From Dactylosporangium fulvum (lineage in GTDB: Bacteria; Actinomycetota; Actinomycetes; Mycobacteriales; Micromonosporaceae), in assembly GCF_025137375.1 (NCBI RefSeq), contig NZ_CP073720.1, forward strand, positions 7,278,501 through 7,342,500: 64,000 nucleotides of DNA, read 5' to 3'. This document shows, in pieces, positions 27,454 to 36,875 of the stretch. The notes below the pieces were generated by a model that worked only from the letters and a program-made list of their open reading frames with translations, did not search any database and was not told where the DNA came from. Position numbers and translations under genes: made by a program. The number at the start of each line of letters is the position of its first letter. Within the stretch, counting starts at the first letter, position 1.

Positions 27454-28215
27454 TCAGCGGACGTCGAGGGTGACGTCGCCGAGATCGGTGAAGCTCGCGG
27501 CGACCCGGTCGCCCCGGGTGACCGGCAGGGAGGCGTGCAGGGAGCCGGTCATCACCACACTGCCTGCGGTGAGGGTCTGTCCGAAGCCGGCCAGCCGTCG
27601 GGCCAGCCAGGCGGCCGCGTCAGCCGGGTGGCCCAGCGCGGCCGCACCCAGACCACGGTCGACGACCTCACCGTTGACGGTCACGGTCACCTCCACCGCG
27701 GCGAGGTCGAGCCCGGTCAGCGGCGAAGCCGGGCCCAGCACGTAGGCTCCGGACGACGCGTTGTCGGCCACGGTGTCCACAAGGGACAGCTTCCAGTTCG
27801 CGACCCGGCTGTCGATGATCTCGATCGACGGGAACACCTGCGCGGTCGCGGCGAGCACGTCGGCGGCGGTGGCGTCGGCCGGCAGGTCCGCGCCCAGCAC
27901 CAGCGCGATCTCGGCCTCGATCCGCGGCTGCACGAACTCGTCGGCCACCATCACGCCGGGCAGCAGCATGTGGTCGAGCAGCACGCCGAAGTCCGGCTCG
28001 TCCACGCCCATCTGCTGTTGCATGGCCGCCGAGGTGAGCCCCACCTTGTAGCCGTTGATTACCCGGCCGTCGTGGCGGAGCAGGTCGATGTTGATGGCCT
28101 GGATCCGCCACGCGTCGTCGACGGTGAGGTCGGGATAGGTGACCGTGAGCGGTTCGATCGGCACCCGGGTGCGGGTCGCCTCCCGCAACCGGGCGGCCGC
28201 CTCGGCGAGGTTCAC
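27454..28215 (-). CDS. 2-keto-4-pentenoate hydratase (MhpD/HsaE type)
   Basis: A 253-residue member of the FAH-like hydratase family. [23 protein letters not shown] and [14 protein letters not shown] hold the divalent-metal acid residues (ExE). It adds water to 2-hydroxypenta-2,4-dienoate-type dienols from meta-cleavage to give 4-hydroxy-2-oxo acids. The start overlaps the aldolase stop (ATGA), so the pair is translationally coupled. It is the last gene of the leftward operon. Confidence 0.92.
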   Translation of the reverse strand: MNLAEAAARLREATRTRVPIEPLTVTYPDLTVDDAWRIQAINIDLLRHDGRVINGYKVGLTSAAMQQQMGVDEPDFGVLLDHMLLPGVMVADEFVQPRIEAEIALVLGADLPADATAADVLAATAQVFPSIEIIDSRVANWKLSLVDTVADNASSGAYVLGPASPLTGLDLAAVEVTVTVNGEVVDRGLGAAALGHPADAAAWLARRLAGFGQTLTAGSVVMTGSLHASLPVTRGDRVAASFTDLGDVTLDVR

Positions 28216-29270
28216 GGCGCCACCGCGCCGTTTCCGGCTCCGGCCGCCTTCTGCTCGGCAGCTATCTCGAGCGCGATGTCGAGCAGCAGGTCCTCCTGAC
28301 CACCGACCAGCCGGCGTTGCCCGGCTCGCAGCAGGATCTCCGGCCCGGGCACCCCGTAGCGTTCGGCGGCCCGGTTAGCGTGGCGCAGGAAGCTCGAGTA
28401 GACCCCGGCATAGCCCATCAGCAGGCTCATCCGGTCCACCACGGGCTCGGCCTCCATCACCGGCCGCACCACTTCTTCGGCCGCGTCGACTATCTTGAAC
28501 ACGTCGATTCCGGTCCGGATCCCGATACGCTCGCAGACCGCGGCCAGCACCTCGGTCGGGGTGTTGCCCGCGCCGGCGCCGAAAGCCCTGGTGCAGCCGT
28601 CGATCTGCTGCGCGCCGGCCCGGATCGCCAGCAGCGAGTTGGCCACCGCCAGGGACAGGTTCTGGTGCCCGTGGAACCCGACCTGGGCGTCGTCACCCAG
28701 CGCCGCCCGCAGCGCGCTGACCCGGTCGGACACGTCCTCCATGACCAGGGCGCCGGCCGAGTCGACCACGTAGACACACTGGCAGCCGGCGTCGGCCATG
28801 ATGCGGGCCTGCTCGGCCAGCTGTTCGGGCGGGATCGAGTGGGCCATCATCAGGAACCCGACCGTCTCCAGGCCGAGATCCCGGGCGATGCCGAAGTGCT
28901 GCGGCGAGATGTTCGCCTCGGTGCAATGGGTGGCGACCCGAACGATGCGCACGCCCATGTCGTGCACCGCCCGGATGTCGTCGACTGTTCCCACGCCGGG
29001 CAGGATAAGGCAGGCGATCTTGCTGAAGCTCACGTTGTCGACCGCGATCCGGATCAGCTTCTTCTCGTCCACCTTGGAGAACCCGTAGTTGAACGAGGAG
29101 CCGCCCAGGCCGTCACCGTGGGCGACCTCAAGCACCGGAACCCGTGCCTCGTCGAGCGCCACCACCATGTCGCGTACCGACTTCTCGTCGAACTGGTGCG
29201 CGATGGCGTGTGAACCGTCACGCATGCAGCTGTCCGTGACGCGGATGTCGAGCTCTGCGGAATAGGCCAC
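28212..29270 (-). CDS. dmpG: 4-hydroxy-2-oxovalerate aldolase (DmpG/HsaF type)
   Basis: A 352-residue TIM-barrel aldolase of the HMGL-like family with the C-terminal communication domain. The active site shows [11 protein letters not shown] (Arg-Asp and His) and the metal-binding [15 protein letters not shown]. It cleaves 4-hydroxy-2-oxovalerate or its homologue to pyruvate and an aldehyde, which is channelled to the acylating dehydrogenase encoded just upstream (26 nt gap). The DTTLRDG segment usual in the family reads TDSCMRDG here, a mild departure. Confidence 0.93.
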   Translation of the reverse strand: MAYSAELDIRVTDSCMRDGSHAIAHQFDEKSVRDMVVALDEARVPVLEVAHGDGLGGSSFNYGFSKVDEKKLIRIAVDNVSFSKIACLILPGVGTVDDIRAVHDMGVRIVRVATHCTEANISPQHFGIARDLGLETVGFLMMAHSIPPEQLAEQARIMADAGCQCVYVVDSAGALVMEDVSDRVSALRAALGDDAQVGFHGHQNLSLAVANSLLAIRAGAQQIDGCTRAFGAGAGNTPTEVLAAVCERIGIRTGIDVFKIVDAAEEVVRPVMEAEPVVDRMSLLMGYAGVYSSFLRHANRAAERYGVPGPEILLRAGQRRLVGGQEDLLLDIALEIAAEQKAAGAGNGAVAP

Positions 29271-29296
29271 GTCCGTTGTCCCTTTCTGGCGGTCGC

Positions 29297-30175
29297 TCAG
29301 GCGCGGGCGGCGAGCATCGAGCGGGCGATCTCCTCGCCTACCTTGGTCGCTGCCGCGGTCATGATGTCGAGGTTGCCCGCGTAGGGCGGGAAATAGTCGC
29401 CGGCGCCCTCAACCTCGAGGAAGATGGCGACCCGGCCGTCGAAGAACTGGGGCTCGGCGGTCAGCCGGTAGCCGGGCACATAGGACTGCACCGCGGCCTC
29501 CATGTCACGCACCGAGCGGGCGATCGCGTCGGTGTCGGCATCGTCCGGAATGGACACGAAGACCGTGTCGCGCATGATGACCGACGGCTCGGCCGGGTTC
29601 AGCACGATGATCGCCTTGCCGTTCGCGGCCCCGCCGAGCCGGGCCACCGCACTGGCGGTGGTGCGGGTGAACTCGTCGATGTTGGCCCGGGTGCCCGGCC
29701 CCGCGGCGAGCGAGGCCACCGAGGCGACGATCTCGGCGTACCGCACCGGCACGACCCGGGAGACCGCGGCCACCATCGGGATGGTCGCCTGGCCGCCGCA
29801 GGTCACCATGTTCACGTTGTCGAGTCCGATGTGCTCGGTCAGGTTGACGGTGGGCACAACGTAGGGACCGATCGCGGCCGGGGTGAGATCGATGGCCCGG
29901 ATCCCGGCGGCCCGGTAGCGCGGCGCGTTCTCCTTATGGGCGTAGGCCGAGGTGGCCTCGAACACCAGGTCCGGCTTCTCCTCCAGACCGAGCAGCCAGT
30001 CAACGCCGCCGGCGGAGGTGGCCAGACCGTGGTCGGCCGCCCGGCGCAACCCATCGCTGCTCGGGTCGACACCCACCATCCACCGGGGCGCGATGACCTC
30101 CGAACGCAATAGTTTGAACATCAGGTCGGTCGCGATATTGCCCGATCCCACGATCGCGGCAGTCAGCGCTTGCAC
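29297..30175 (-). CDS. Acetaldehyde dehydrogenase (acylating), MhpF/HsaG type
   Basis: About 292 residues. Rossmann start [12 protein letters not shown]; catalytic Cys in [12 protein letters not shown]; the C-terminal half matches DmpF-type enzymes ([18 protein letters not shown]). It oxidises acetaldehyde or propanal with CoA and NAD+ to acyl-CoA and forms a channelling complex with the aldolase. The GTG at 30175 was chosen because AGGAGG lies 6-7 nt upstream and the conserved N terminus begins there; the frame runs on upstream to 30397 without conservation. Confidence 0.92.
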   Translation of the reverse strand: MQALTAAIVGSGNIATDLMFKLLRSEVIAPRWMVGVDPSSDGLRRAADHGLATSAGGVDWLLGLEEKPDLVFEATSAYAHKENAPRYRAAGIRAIDLTPAAIGPYVVPTVNLTEHIGLDNVNMVTCGGQATIPMVAAVSRVVPVRYAEIVASVASLAAGPGTRANIDEFTRTTASAVARLGGAANGKAIIVLNPAEPSVIMRDTVFVSIPDDADTDAIARSVRDMEAAVQSYVPGYRLTAEPQFFDGRVAIFLEVEGAGDYFPPYAGNLDIMTAAATKVGEEIARSMLAARA

Positions 30176-30389
30176 TCGCCCTCCTGCGTGTCTGGTGCCC
30201 ACGGTGGCGCCGTAGGGCTTCGATTCACGGGAAAATTCTGTCGACATTTCCGTCCGGATCGGGCCGGGTGTGCCAGCCAGCGGGATGCTTTCTCTAGGCC
30301 GAAGGTACGAGGAGCCGGGCACCTGAACATCCGCGACGAGTAGGAGAAACGGCTCGGCGCATTGGAGAGGCGAACGAAGTACCTTCGGG

Positions 30390-31379
30390 CTAGCCAACGA
30401 TCGGCTGGTACAGGTGGCAGGCCACGCTGCGTCCGCTGCCGTCGTCGGTCAGTACCGGCGCTTTGGTCCGGCACACCGGCAGCACCTGCGGGCAGCGACT
30501 CTGGAAGACGCATCCGGTCGGGCGGTTGGCCGGGTTCGCCGGATCACCGCTGAGTACCACGCGCTCCCGCATGCGCTGCACCTCCGGGTCCGGATAGGGG
30601 ACCGCGGCGACCAGGGCCTGGGTGTAGGGGTGCTTCGGCAGCCCGGTCACGTTTCGGGCCGGCCCGCGCTCGACGATCGTGCCGCAGTACATCACCGCCA
30701 CCTCGTCGGCCAACTGCTGCACCGCGGCCAGGTTGTGGCTGATCAGCACGAACGAGATGCCGTGGGTCCCGCGCAGGTCGGCCAGCATCTGCAGGATCCG
30801 GTTCTGCGTCGACACGTCCAGCGCGCTGACCGGCTCATCACACAGCACCAGGTCGGGGTGCAGGCAGATCGCCCGGGCGATCGCGACCCGCTGGCGCTGG
30901 CCGCCGGAAAGCTGCGACGGCATCAGGTCGGCCATCGACACCGGCAGCCCGACCTGCTCGAGCAGGTCGAGCACGGCGTCCCGGCGCTTCGCGCGGGCCC
31001 CGATCCGGTGCACCTCCAACGGCTCGGCGATGCACTCGGCCACCGTCATGGTCGGGTCGAGGGAGGAGTAGGGATCCTGGAACACCATCTGCACCCGGCG
31101 CCGCGCCTGCTTGAGCTCCTCCCCGCGCAGGCTCAACAGGTCCACGCCGTTGAGCTTCACCGAACCCGAGCGCGCCGGCGCCAGCCGTACGATCGCCTTC
31201 GCGGTGGTGGACTTTCCCGATCCTGACTCGCCGACCAGGCCGAGCGTCCGACCTCTGTGGACGGTGAGGTCGATGGAGTCGACCACGTACGAGATCTGCC
31301 GTCGGGATGGAATCAGACTCCTGCGGACGAAGCTGACCGAGAGGTCGCGGACCTCCAGCACCGGCTGTTGCGTGCTCAC
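30390..31379 (-). CDS. Oligopeptide-type ABC transporter ATPase, OppF-like
   Basis: A 329-residue ABC ATPase: Walker [10 protein letters not shown], signature LSGGQRQRV, Walker [13 protein letters not shown], and the C-terminal oligo_HPY region with Cys residues ([14 protein letters not shown]), which may hold a metal cluster as in DppF/OppF. GTG start overlapping the OppD stop (GTGA). A 214-nt gap without a recognisable gene separates it from the meta-pathway genes downstream. Confidence 0.93.
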   Translation of the reverse strand: MSTQQPVLEVRDLSVSFVRRSLIPSRRQISYVVDSIDLTVHRGRTLGLVGESGSGKSTTAKAIVRLAPARSGSVKLNGVDLLSLRGEELKQARRRVQMVFQDPYSSLDPTMTVAECIAEPLEVHRIGARAKRRDAVLDLLEQVGLPVSMADLMPSQLSGGQRQRVAIARAICLHPDLVLCDEPVSALDVSTQNRILQMLADLRGTHGISFVLISHNLAAVQQLADEVAVMYCGTIVERGPARNVTGLPKHPYTQALVAAVPYPDPEVQRMRERVVLSGDPANPANRPTGCVFQSRCPQVLPVCRTKAPVLTDDGSGRSVACHLYQPIVG

Positions 31380-32413
31380 GCGCGGCTCCTAGTCTCGGCC
31401 AGGTCGAGCTCGTCGGTCCGGACGCACCGGGCCAGGTTGCCTTCGGGCAGGGTGCGCAGCGGCACCTCGGCCGCGTCGCAGCGCTCCTCGTGGAACGCGC
31501 AGCGCGGCCCGAACCGACAGCCGGTGGCATAGGTGCCCGGCCGGGGCATCGACCCAGGGATGTAGGCGAACCCGGGCAGGTCGGTCTCGTCGGGCTGCAT
31601 CATCCGGGGTGTCGCGGCCAACAGCCGTTCGGTATAGGGATGCCGGGGCCGGTGGAAGATCGGGATGATGTCGGCGGACTCGACGATCTGGCCCGCGTAC
31701 ATCACCACCACCCGGTCGCAGACCTCGGCGACCACGCCCATGTCGTGGGTCACCAGCAGCACGGCGGCGTTGTGCTGGGCCGCCTTCTCCCGGATCAGAC
31801 GCAGGATCTGCGCCTGCACCGTGACATCGAGGGCGGTGGTCGGCTCGTCCGCGATGATGATCTCGGGGTTGCAGGCCAGCGCCATCGCGATGAGCACCCG
31901 CTGGCACATGCCGCCGGAGAAGTGGTGCGGGTAGTCGTCGAGCCGGCTCGCCGCGGCCGGGATGCCGACCTCGTCGAGCAGGCCAGCCGCCCGCCGGCGC
32001 GCCTCGGCCCGGCCGAGCTTCTCGTGTCGGCGCAGGATCTCGGTCATCTGGTCGCCGACGGTGAAGGCCGGGTTGAGACTCGCCGACGGCTCCTGCGGGA
32101 TCATCGCGATGCTGCGGCCCCGCGTGTCCTCAAGGTCGCGCCGGCTGATCGCGGTCAGGTCCCGGTCGTGGAACCAGATCGCACCCGTTCGGACCCGCAC
32201 GTCGGTGCGGGGCAACAACCCGAGCACCGACAGGCAGGTCACCGTCTTGCCCGATCCCGACTCGCCGACCAGGCCCATAATCTCACCGGCGCGCACCGCG
32301 AACGACACGTCGGTGACCACCGGCAGCCACTTCTGGCCGACCCGGGCGTCGACGTGCAACCGGTCGACCCGGAGCACCTCAGTCATGCCAGTCCGTCCTT
32401 CCACTGTGGTCAT
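31376..32413 (-). CDS. Oligopeptide-type ABC transporter ATPase, OppD-like
   Basis: A 345-residue ATPase: Walker A GESGSGKTVT, signature FSGGMCQRV (Phe instead of the usual Leu), Walker B IIIADEPTTALD and the C-terminal Cys-rich oligo_HPY element (CRFGPRCAFHEERC). The ATG at 32413 overlaps the permease stop (ATGA); an ATG at 32386 has its own AAGGACGG site, so the exact start is open. It pairs with the OppF-like protein to energise the importer. Confidence 0.92.
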   Translation of the reverse strand: MTTVEGRTGMTEVLRVDRLHVDARVGQKWLPVVTDVSFAVRAGEIMGLVGESGSGKTVTCLSVLGLLPRTDVRVRTGAIWFHDRDLTAISRRDLEDTRGRSIAMIPQEPSASLNPAFTVGDQMTEILRRHEKLGRAEARRRAAGLLDEVGIPAAASRLDDYPHHFSGGMCQRVLIAMALACNPEIIIADEPTTALDVTVQAQILRLIREKAAQHNAAVLLVTHDMGVVAEVCDRVVVMYAGQIVESADIIPIFHRPRHPYTERLLAATPRMMQPDETDLPGFAYIPGSMPRPGTYATGCRFGPRCAFHEERCDAAEVPLRTLPEGNLARCVRTDELDLAETRSRA

Positions 32414-33213
32414 GCCCGCATCGCATCCCGCATCGCCTCGCCGATGAGGTTGAAACAGAACACACAGACGGCGATGGCCAGGCCGGGCCAGATCATCAGC
32501 AGCGGTTGGCGGTAGATCTGCTGAGATGCGTCACCCAGCATCGATCCCCAGCTCGCCGCCGGCGCCTGCACGCCCAGGCCCAGGAAGCTCAGGCTGGCCT
32601 CGGCCAGCATCGCGAACCCGGCCGCCAGCGCCGCCTGCACGATGATCGGGGCGGCGATGTTGGGCAGCACGTGCCTGCGGATGATCCAGGGCGTCGACGC
32701 CCCGATGACGTGTGCGGCGTCGATGTAGACCTCGCCGCGCCGGGCCACCACCGCTCCCCGGGCCACCCGGATGAACCGGGGCACGAAGATGAACGCGATG
32801 GCGCCCACGGTGTTGACCGTGCCGCGGCCCAACGCACCCAGCACCGCGATGGCCAGCAGGATCGGCGGGAACGCGAGATAGGCGTCGGTGATGAAGGAGA
32901 TGAGGCTGTCGAACTTCCCGCCGAAGTAACCGGCGAGCATGCCCAGCACGGCGCCGACCAGCAGGGCCACCAGCACGGCGCCGGCGGCCACGACGAGCGA
33001 CACCCGGGTGGCGTAGATCATCCGGCTGAGCACGTCGCGGCCCAGGGTGTCGGTGCCGAGCAGGTGTTGCGCCGAGGGTCCCTCCAGGCTGCGCATCAGG
33101 TCGCCCTGCAGCGGGTCGGCCAGCGGCAGCACCGGGGCCAGGATCGCCGCCAGGGCGAGCAGGCCCAGCACGGTCAGTGATATCGCGACGGACGGTCGTC
33201 TCAGGATGGTCAT
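32410..33213 (-). CDS. Oligopeptide-type ABC permease, DppC-like
   Basis: About 267 residues and six transmembrane helices; QHLLGTDTLGRDVLSRMIYATRVS and the EAA loop near HVIGASTPWIIRRHVLPN are typical. ATG 33213 has GGAGG upstream inside the preceding gene and overlaps its stop (ATGA). Forms the membrane channel with the DppB-like protein. Confidence 0.92.
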   Translation of the reverse strand: MTILRRPSVAISLTVLGLLALAAILAPVLPLADPLQGDLMRSLEGPSAQHLLGTDTLGRDVLSRMIYATRVSLVVAAGAVLVALLVGAVLGMLAGYFGGKFDSLISFITDAYLAFPPILLAIAVLGALGRGTVNTVGAIAFIFVPRFIRVARGAVVARRGEVYIDAAHVIGASTPWIIRRHVLPNIAAPIIVQAALAAGFAMLAEASLSFLGLGVQAPAASWGSMLGDASQQIYRQPLLMIWPGLAIAVCVFCFNLIGEAMRDAMRA

Positions 33214-34166
33214 CCGGGGGGATACCTCCGCGCTCTTGGGTTGAGCCAGATGTAGGAGAGGTCCACAAGCAGGTTGCAGACCACGACCACCAGCACCGCC
33301 GTCATCACGACGCCCTGGATCACAGGGATGTCGCGTTGCAACACCGCCTCGATGGCGAGCTGGCCGAGCCCCGGCAGGCCGAAGATTTGCTCGATGATGA
33401 CCGCACCGCCCAGGATCGAGGCGATCTGCAGGCCGAGGATGGTCAGCGGCGTGATGGCGGCGTTCTTCATCGCGTGCTTGCCGATGACCACCCACGCCCG
33501 TAGGCCCTTGGCCCGGGCGGTGCGGACGTACTGCTGGTCGAGCACGTCGACCAGGGCGGTGCGCAGCTGCCGGGCGAGCTCGGCCGTCATGGCCAGTCCG
33601 ATCGCGATCGAGGGCAGCACCAGGCCGCGGACCCAGGCGACCGGGTCTTCGGTCGGAGGGGTGTAGCCCGACGCCGGCAGCCAGCGCAGGTTCACCGCGA
33701 AGAGCAGCACCAGCAACAGGGCGATCCAGTAGCTGGGCAGCGCCACCGAGACGGAGGTGAAGGCAGTGACGATACGGTCCACAATGGACCCGCGCCGCAC
33801 CGCCGCCAGGATGCCGAGTGGCACCCCGACGAGCAGTGCGACCAGCAGACCACCGATTGCCAGTGAGATGTCTACCGGCAGCTTCTGGACGATCAGGTCG
33901 GCGACGGTGTCCGCGCCGCCGTAGATGGAGTGTCCGAAGTCGCCGGTGACCACGCCCCCCACCCAGTCGAAGTACTGGACGACGACCGGTCGGTGGAGCC
34001 CCAGATCGGCCCGGATCTCGGCGATCCGTTCCGGCGTCGGAGCGTCCCCGGCGAGGGTGATCGCCGGGTCGCCCGGCACGAGGTAGGTGAGCGAGAACGT
34101 TGCCACCGAGACCAGGATGAGGGTCGGGACCAGCCGGACCAGCCGGCGCAGCAGGGTCTGCAGCAT
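33210..34166 (-). CDS. Oligopeptide-type ABC permease, DppB-like
   Basis: A 318-residue permease with LVRLVPTLILVSVATFSLTY in TM1, LVPGDPAITLAG, and the EAA loop VRTARAKGLRAWVVIGKHAMKN. It is 8 nt downstream of the binding-protein gene and overlaps the DppC-like gene. Confidence 0.93.
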   Translation of the reverse strand: MLQTLLRRLVRLVPTLILVSVATFSLTYLVPGDPAITLAGDAPTPERIAEIRADLGLHRPVVVQYFDWVGGVVTGDFGHSIYGGADTVADLIVQKLPVDISLAIGGLLVALLVGVPLGILAAVRRGSIVDRIVTAFTSVSVALPSYWIALLLVLLFAVNLRWLPASGYTPPTEDPVAWVRGLVLPSIAIGLAMTAELARQLRTALVDVLDQQYVRTARAKGLRAWVVIGKHAMKNAAITPLTILGLQIASILGGAVIIEQIFGLPGLGQLAIEAVLQRDIPVIQGVVMTAVLVVVVCNLLVDLSYIWLNPRARRYPPG

Positions 34167-34174
34167 GGGCTATC

Positions 34175-35719
34175 TCACTGGGCCAGACCGAGGTTGATGA
34201 ACCGGGTCGTGGTGTCCACGGGGAACTTCTCCAGACCCTTCACCTTCGGCTTGGCGATGTAGGAGCGTTGCGGGTAGAACAACGGGATCACGGCGGCCTC
34301 CTCCATGACGGACTTCACCATGGTGTGGATCGCGGCGTCGCGCTGGTCACCAGGACGCAGCGTCGCTTCGTACATTGTCTGGAATTCCGGCTTGAGCCAT
34401 GTGTGGGAGCCGTTCAGGGATCCGTCCGGGGCGAACAGCTGCTGCAGCGCCAGGGACGGGTCCGTCACGCCGGAGTAGGCGCCGAACGTGCAGTCGGTTT
34501 TGCCCTCGATGAAGTAGTTCTGGGTGACCGCCTGGGTGGTGGCCGTGGTGTAGTTCATCTTGATGCCGACCGCGGCCAGCTGCTGCTGCACGGCGGCGGC
34601 GATGTCCGGGAAGGCGTTGGAGTTGGCCAGCTCGCAGGTGAACGAGACCTTGTCGGTCAGCCCGGCGCCCGCCAGGAGTTCCTTGGCCTTGTTCGGGTCG
34701 TATGTCCAGTACGGAGACTTGAGGTCCTTGTTGTTGGCGAAGTAGTTCGGCGGGAACGGCTGCTGGTAGTCCGAGGCGTAACCGAACGAAAGTCGGTCGA
34801 TGATGGACTTACGGTCGATGGCGAGATTGATCGCTTGGCGCACCGCCGGGTTGCCGAGGTCGCCCTTGCTCCAGTTGACGAAGATGCCGTACCACGTGAA
34901 CGTCGTCTGCGGGTCCACGGCCACGCCGGCCCGCTTCGCGCTGTCGATGGTGGCCGCGTTCATGTAGGTCGCGTCGAGCTGGCCGGACTGGAACGACGAG
35001 AGCCGGGTCGCCTCGGCCGGCTGGATCGTCATCTCCAGCGTCTTGATCTGGACGTCCTTGACGTTCCAGTAATCCTCGAAGCGTTCGTAGACAATGCGGT
35101 CGTTCTGCCGGGAAAGGGTCACCTTGAACGGGCCGGCGCCGCACGGCTGAGTCTCGAGTGAGGCGGCGGTCAGCATGCTCGGGCACACCAGGGCGCCCGC
35201 GCGGTTGGCGAGCACCGACGGCAGGTAGGCCGCCTGGCTCTTGAGGGTCAGCTTGACCGTCTTCGGGTCGCTCACCGTGACGTCGCTGATGACCTTCAGC
35301 AGCGGGGCGGCGAGCATGCCCTGACCGGAGATCTCGGCGTCGAGGTTGGCCTTGACGGAGGCGGCGTCCACCGCGCTGCCGTCGTGGAACTTGGCTCCGT
35401 CACGCATCGTCAGGGTCAGGGTCAGACCGTCGGAGCTGAACTCCCACTTCTCCGCCAGGCCTGCGATCACCTTGCCATCGGGGTCTGTGTCGAGGATTCG
35501 GTCATAGACGGGAAAGATCGCTAAGTTGTTGTAATCCTGGGCAAGCTTGTGCGGATCCCACGTTGTCGGCGAAACGGAGAAGCCAAAGCGCAACGTCGCG
35601 TTGCGGTCAAAGGGTGTCGTGGTTGTGTCACCGGTTGTCGAGCCTCCGCCCGAGCTGCACGCCGCGACGAACGCCACGGCCAGTCCGACCACCAGGAGTG
35701 ATCGAATCCGAGTTCGCAT
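34175..35719 (-). CDS. ABC substrate-binding lipoprotein, SBP_bac_5 family
   Basis: About 514 residues with a signal peptide and lipobox AFVAAC followed by a Ser/Gly/Thr linker. Family 5 motifs: LRFGFSVSPTTWDPHKLAQD, GLAEKWEFSSDGLTLTLTMRDGAKFHDG. The ATG at 35719 has GGAGG 5 nt upstream; the frame upstream of it is not coding. First gene of the leftward operon that also encodes the meta-pathway hydratase, aldolase and dehydrogenase, so the imported substrate may be an aromatic acid or steroid-like compound and not a peptide. Confidence 0.93.
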   Translation of the reverse strand: MRTRIRSLLVVGLAVAFVAACSSGGGSTTGDTTTTPFDRNATLRFGFSVSPTTWDPHKLAQDYNNLAIFPVYDRILDTDPDGKVIAGLAEKWEFSSDGLTLTLTMRDGAKFHDGSAVDAASVKANLDAEISGQGMLAAPLLKVISDVTVSDPKTVKLTLKSQAAYLPSVLANRAGALVCPSMLTAASLETQPCGAGPFKVTLSRQNDRIVYERFEDYWNVKDVQIKTLEMTIQPAEATRLSSFQSGQLDATYMNAATIDSAKRAGVAVDPQTTFTWYGIFVNWSKGDLGNPAVRQAINLAIDRKSIIDRLSFGYASDYQQPFPPNYFANNKDLKSPYWTYDPNKAKELLAGAGLTDKVSFTCELANSNAFPDIAAAVQQQLAAVGIKMNYTTATTQAVTQNYFIEGKTDCTFGAYSGVTDPSLALQQLFAPDGSLNGSHTWLKPEFQTMYEATLRPGDQRDAAIHTMVKSVMEEAAVIPLFYPQRSYIAKPKVKGLEKFPVDTTTRFINLGLAQ

Positions 35720-35873
35720 TGCAACCTCCGCGCGACAGGGCTTCCAAGGCCGGCTACAGAAGCGTCGTCCGAAACGGGCCTCTAAGGTGCCACGAGTTTC
35801 CACGAGCCCAGCCATGGTGCCCATAACGGATTCCGGCCAGTGGCACGGGTTCTGAGCCATCCGTCATCTTCGT

Positions 35874-35889
35874 GTTACGACAGCGTAAC
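35874..35889. promoter_or_regulatory. Inverted repeat, candidate IclR operator
   Basis: GTTACG-ACAG-CGTAAC, a perfect 6-bp dyad with a 4-nt spacer, lies between the divergent importer operon and the IclR gene, 22 nt before the chosen IclR ATG. IclR proteins often bind dyads in such shared promoter regions. Confidence 0.45.
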
Positions 35890-35910
35890 GACCCCGCAAC
35901 ACGAACCGAG

Positions 35911-36711
35911 ATGTGGTTTACGCTCGCGAAGATGCGGAGCCAACCGGATCAGAGCAACGAGTCCGTGCTGCAGCGCGCCAACGCGCTCCTGGGTGCGTTC
36001 GGCCCCCGGCACCGGCATCTCACTCTGTCCGCCATCGTGATGCGCACCGGTCTGCCCAAGTCCACCGTGCACCGCACCGCCAAGCAGATGATGGAACTTG
36101 GCTGGCTCACCTACGAGCACGGCCGCTACGCGCTGGGCACCCGCATCTTCGAGCTCGCCGGGCACAGCTCCATGCGCTACGAGCTCCGTGAGACCGCCCT
36201 GCCATACATGGAGGACCTCTACGAGAGTACCCACGTGAGCGTGCACCTGGCCGTGCACAAGGACCTCGACGTGCTCTACGTGGAGAAGATCCGGGGCCAC
36301 GACCGCATCACGGACCTGTCCCAGGTGGGCGGACGGATGCCGCTCTACTGCACCGGCCTCGGCAAGGTGCTGCTCGCTTTCTCCCCGGTGGACCTGTTCG
36401 ACCGAGTGATCAGTCATGGTCTCGTCAGCCGCACCCAGGCCACCATCACCTCGCCGATCCGGCTCCGCCGCGAACTGCAGACCATCGCCGCCAACGGCTT
36501 CGCCTTCGACCGCGAGGAGGCCAGCGTCGGCATCAACTGCGTCGCGGCCCCCATCTTCGGCCACGACCGCAAGGTGGTCGCTGCCATCTCGGTCACTGGT
36601 CGGGCCACCCGCACCCGCATGGACGCCCTCGCCCCCGCCGTGACCACCGCCGCCCACGGCATCTCCCGCACTCTCGGCGCCGGCCGGATGTCTCTTGGCC
36701 TCGCTACCTGA
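35911..36711 (+). CDS. IclR family transcriptional regulator of the aromatic catabolism locus
   Basis: About 266 residues. The winged helix has [30 protein letters not shown]; the effector domain has the IclR signature with YCTGLGKVLLAF and GINCVAAPIFGHD. It is divergent from the importer/meta-pathway operon and precedes the HsaA-type operon, so it probably controls both according to an aromatic effector. The start is uncertain: GTG 35872, ATG 35911 or ATG 35932; the dyad at 35874-35889 favours a start after it. Confidence 0.88.
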   Translation: MWFTLAKMRSQPDQSNESVLQRANALLGAFGPRHRHLTLSAIVMRTGLPKSTVHRTAKQMMELGWLTYEHGRYALGTRIFELAGHSSMRYELRETALPYMEDLYESTHVSVHLAVHKDLDVLYVEKIRGHDRITDLSQVGGRMPLYCTGLGKVLLAFSPVDLFDRVISHGLVSRTQATITSPIRLRRELQTIAANGFAFDREEASVGINCVAAPIFGHDRKVVAAISVTGRATRTRMDALAPAVTTAAHGISRTLGAGRMSLGLAT

Positions 36712-36875
36712 GCGTCGGCCCAGATCCCGTGCAACCCTGTCTGGCGCAGGCGACGGCCGGGCGCTGCTGGGCGGCGGACGCTGCGGCGCCCTGAGCGGTC
36801 TGGCCGCTGGGCGAAGTGTGCCGGTGGCTGGAACGGGGCCGGGCCGAGCGGCGCTCGGTTCGGCACGCTGACTCC

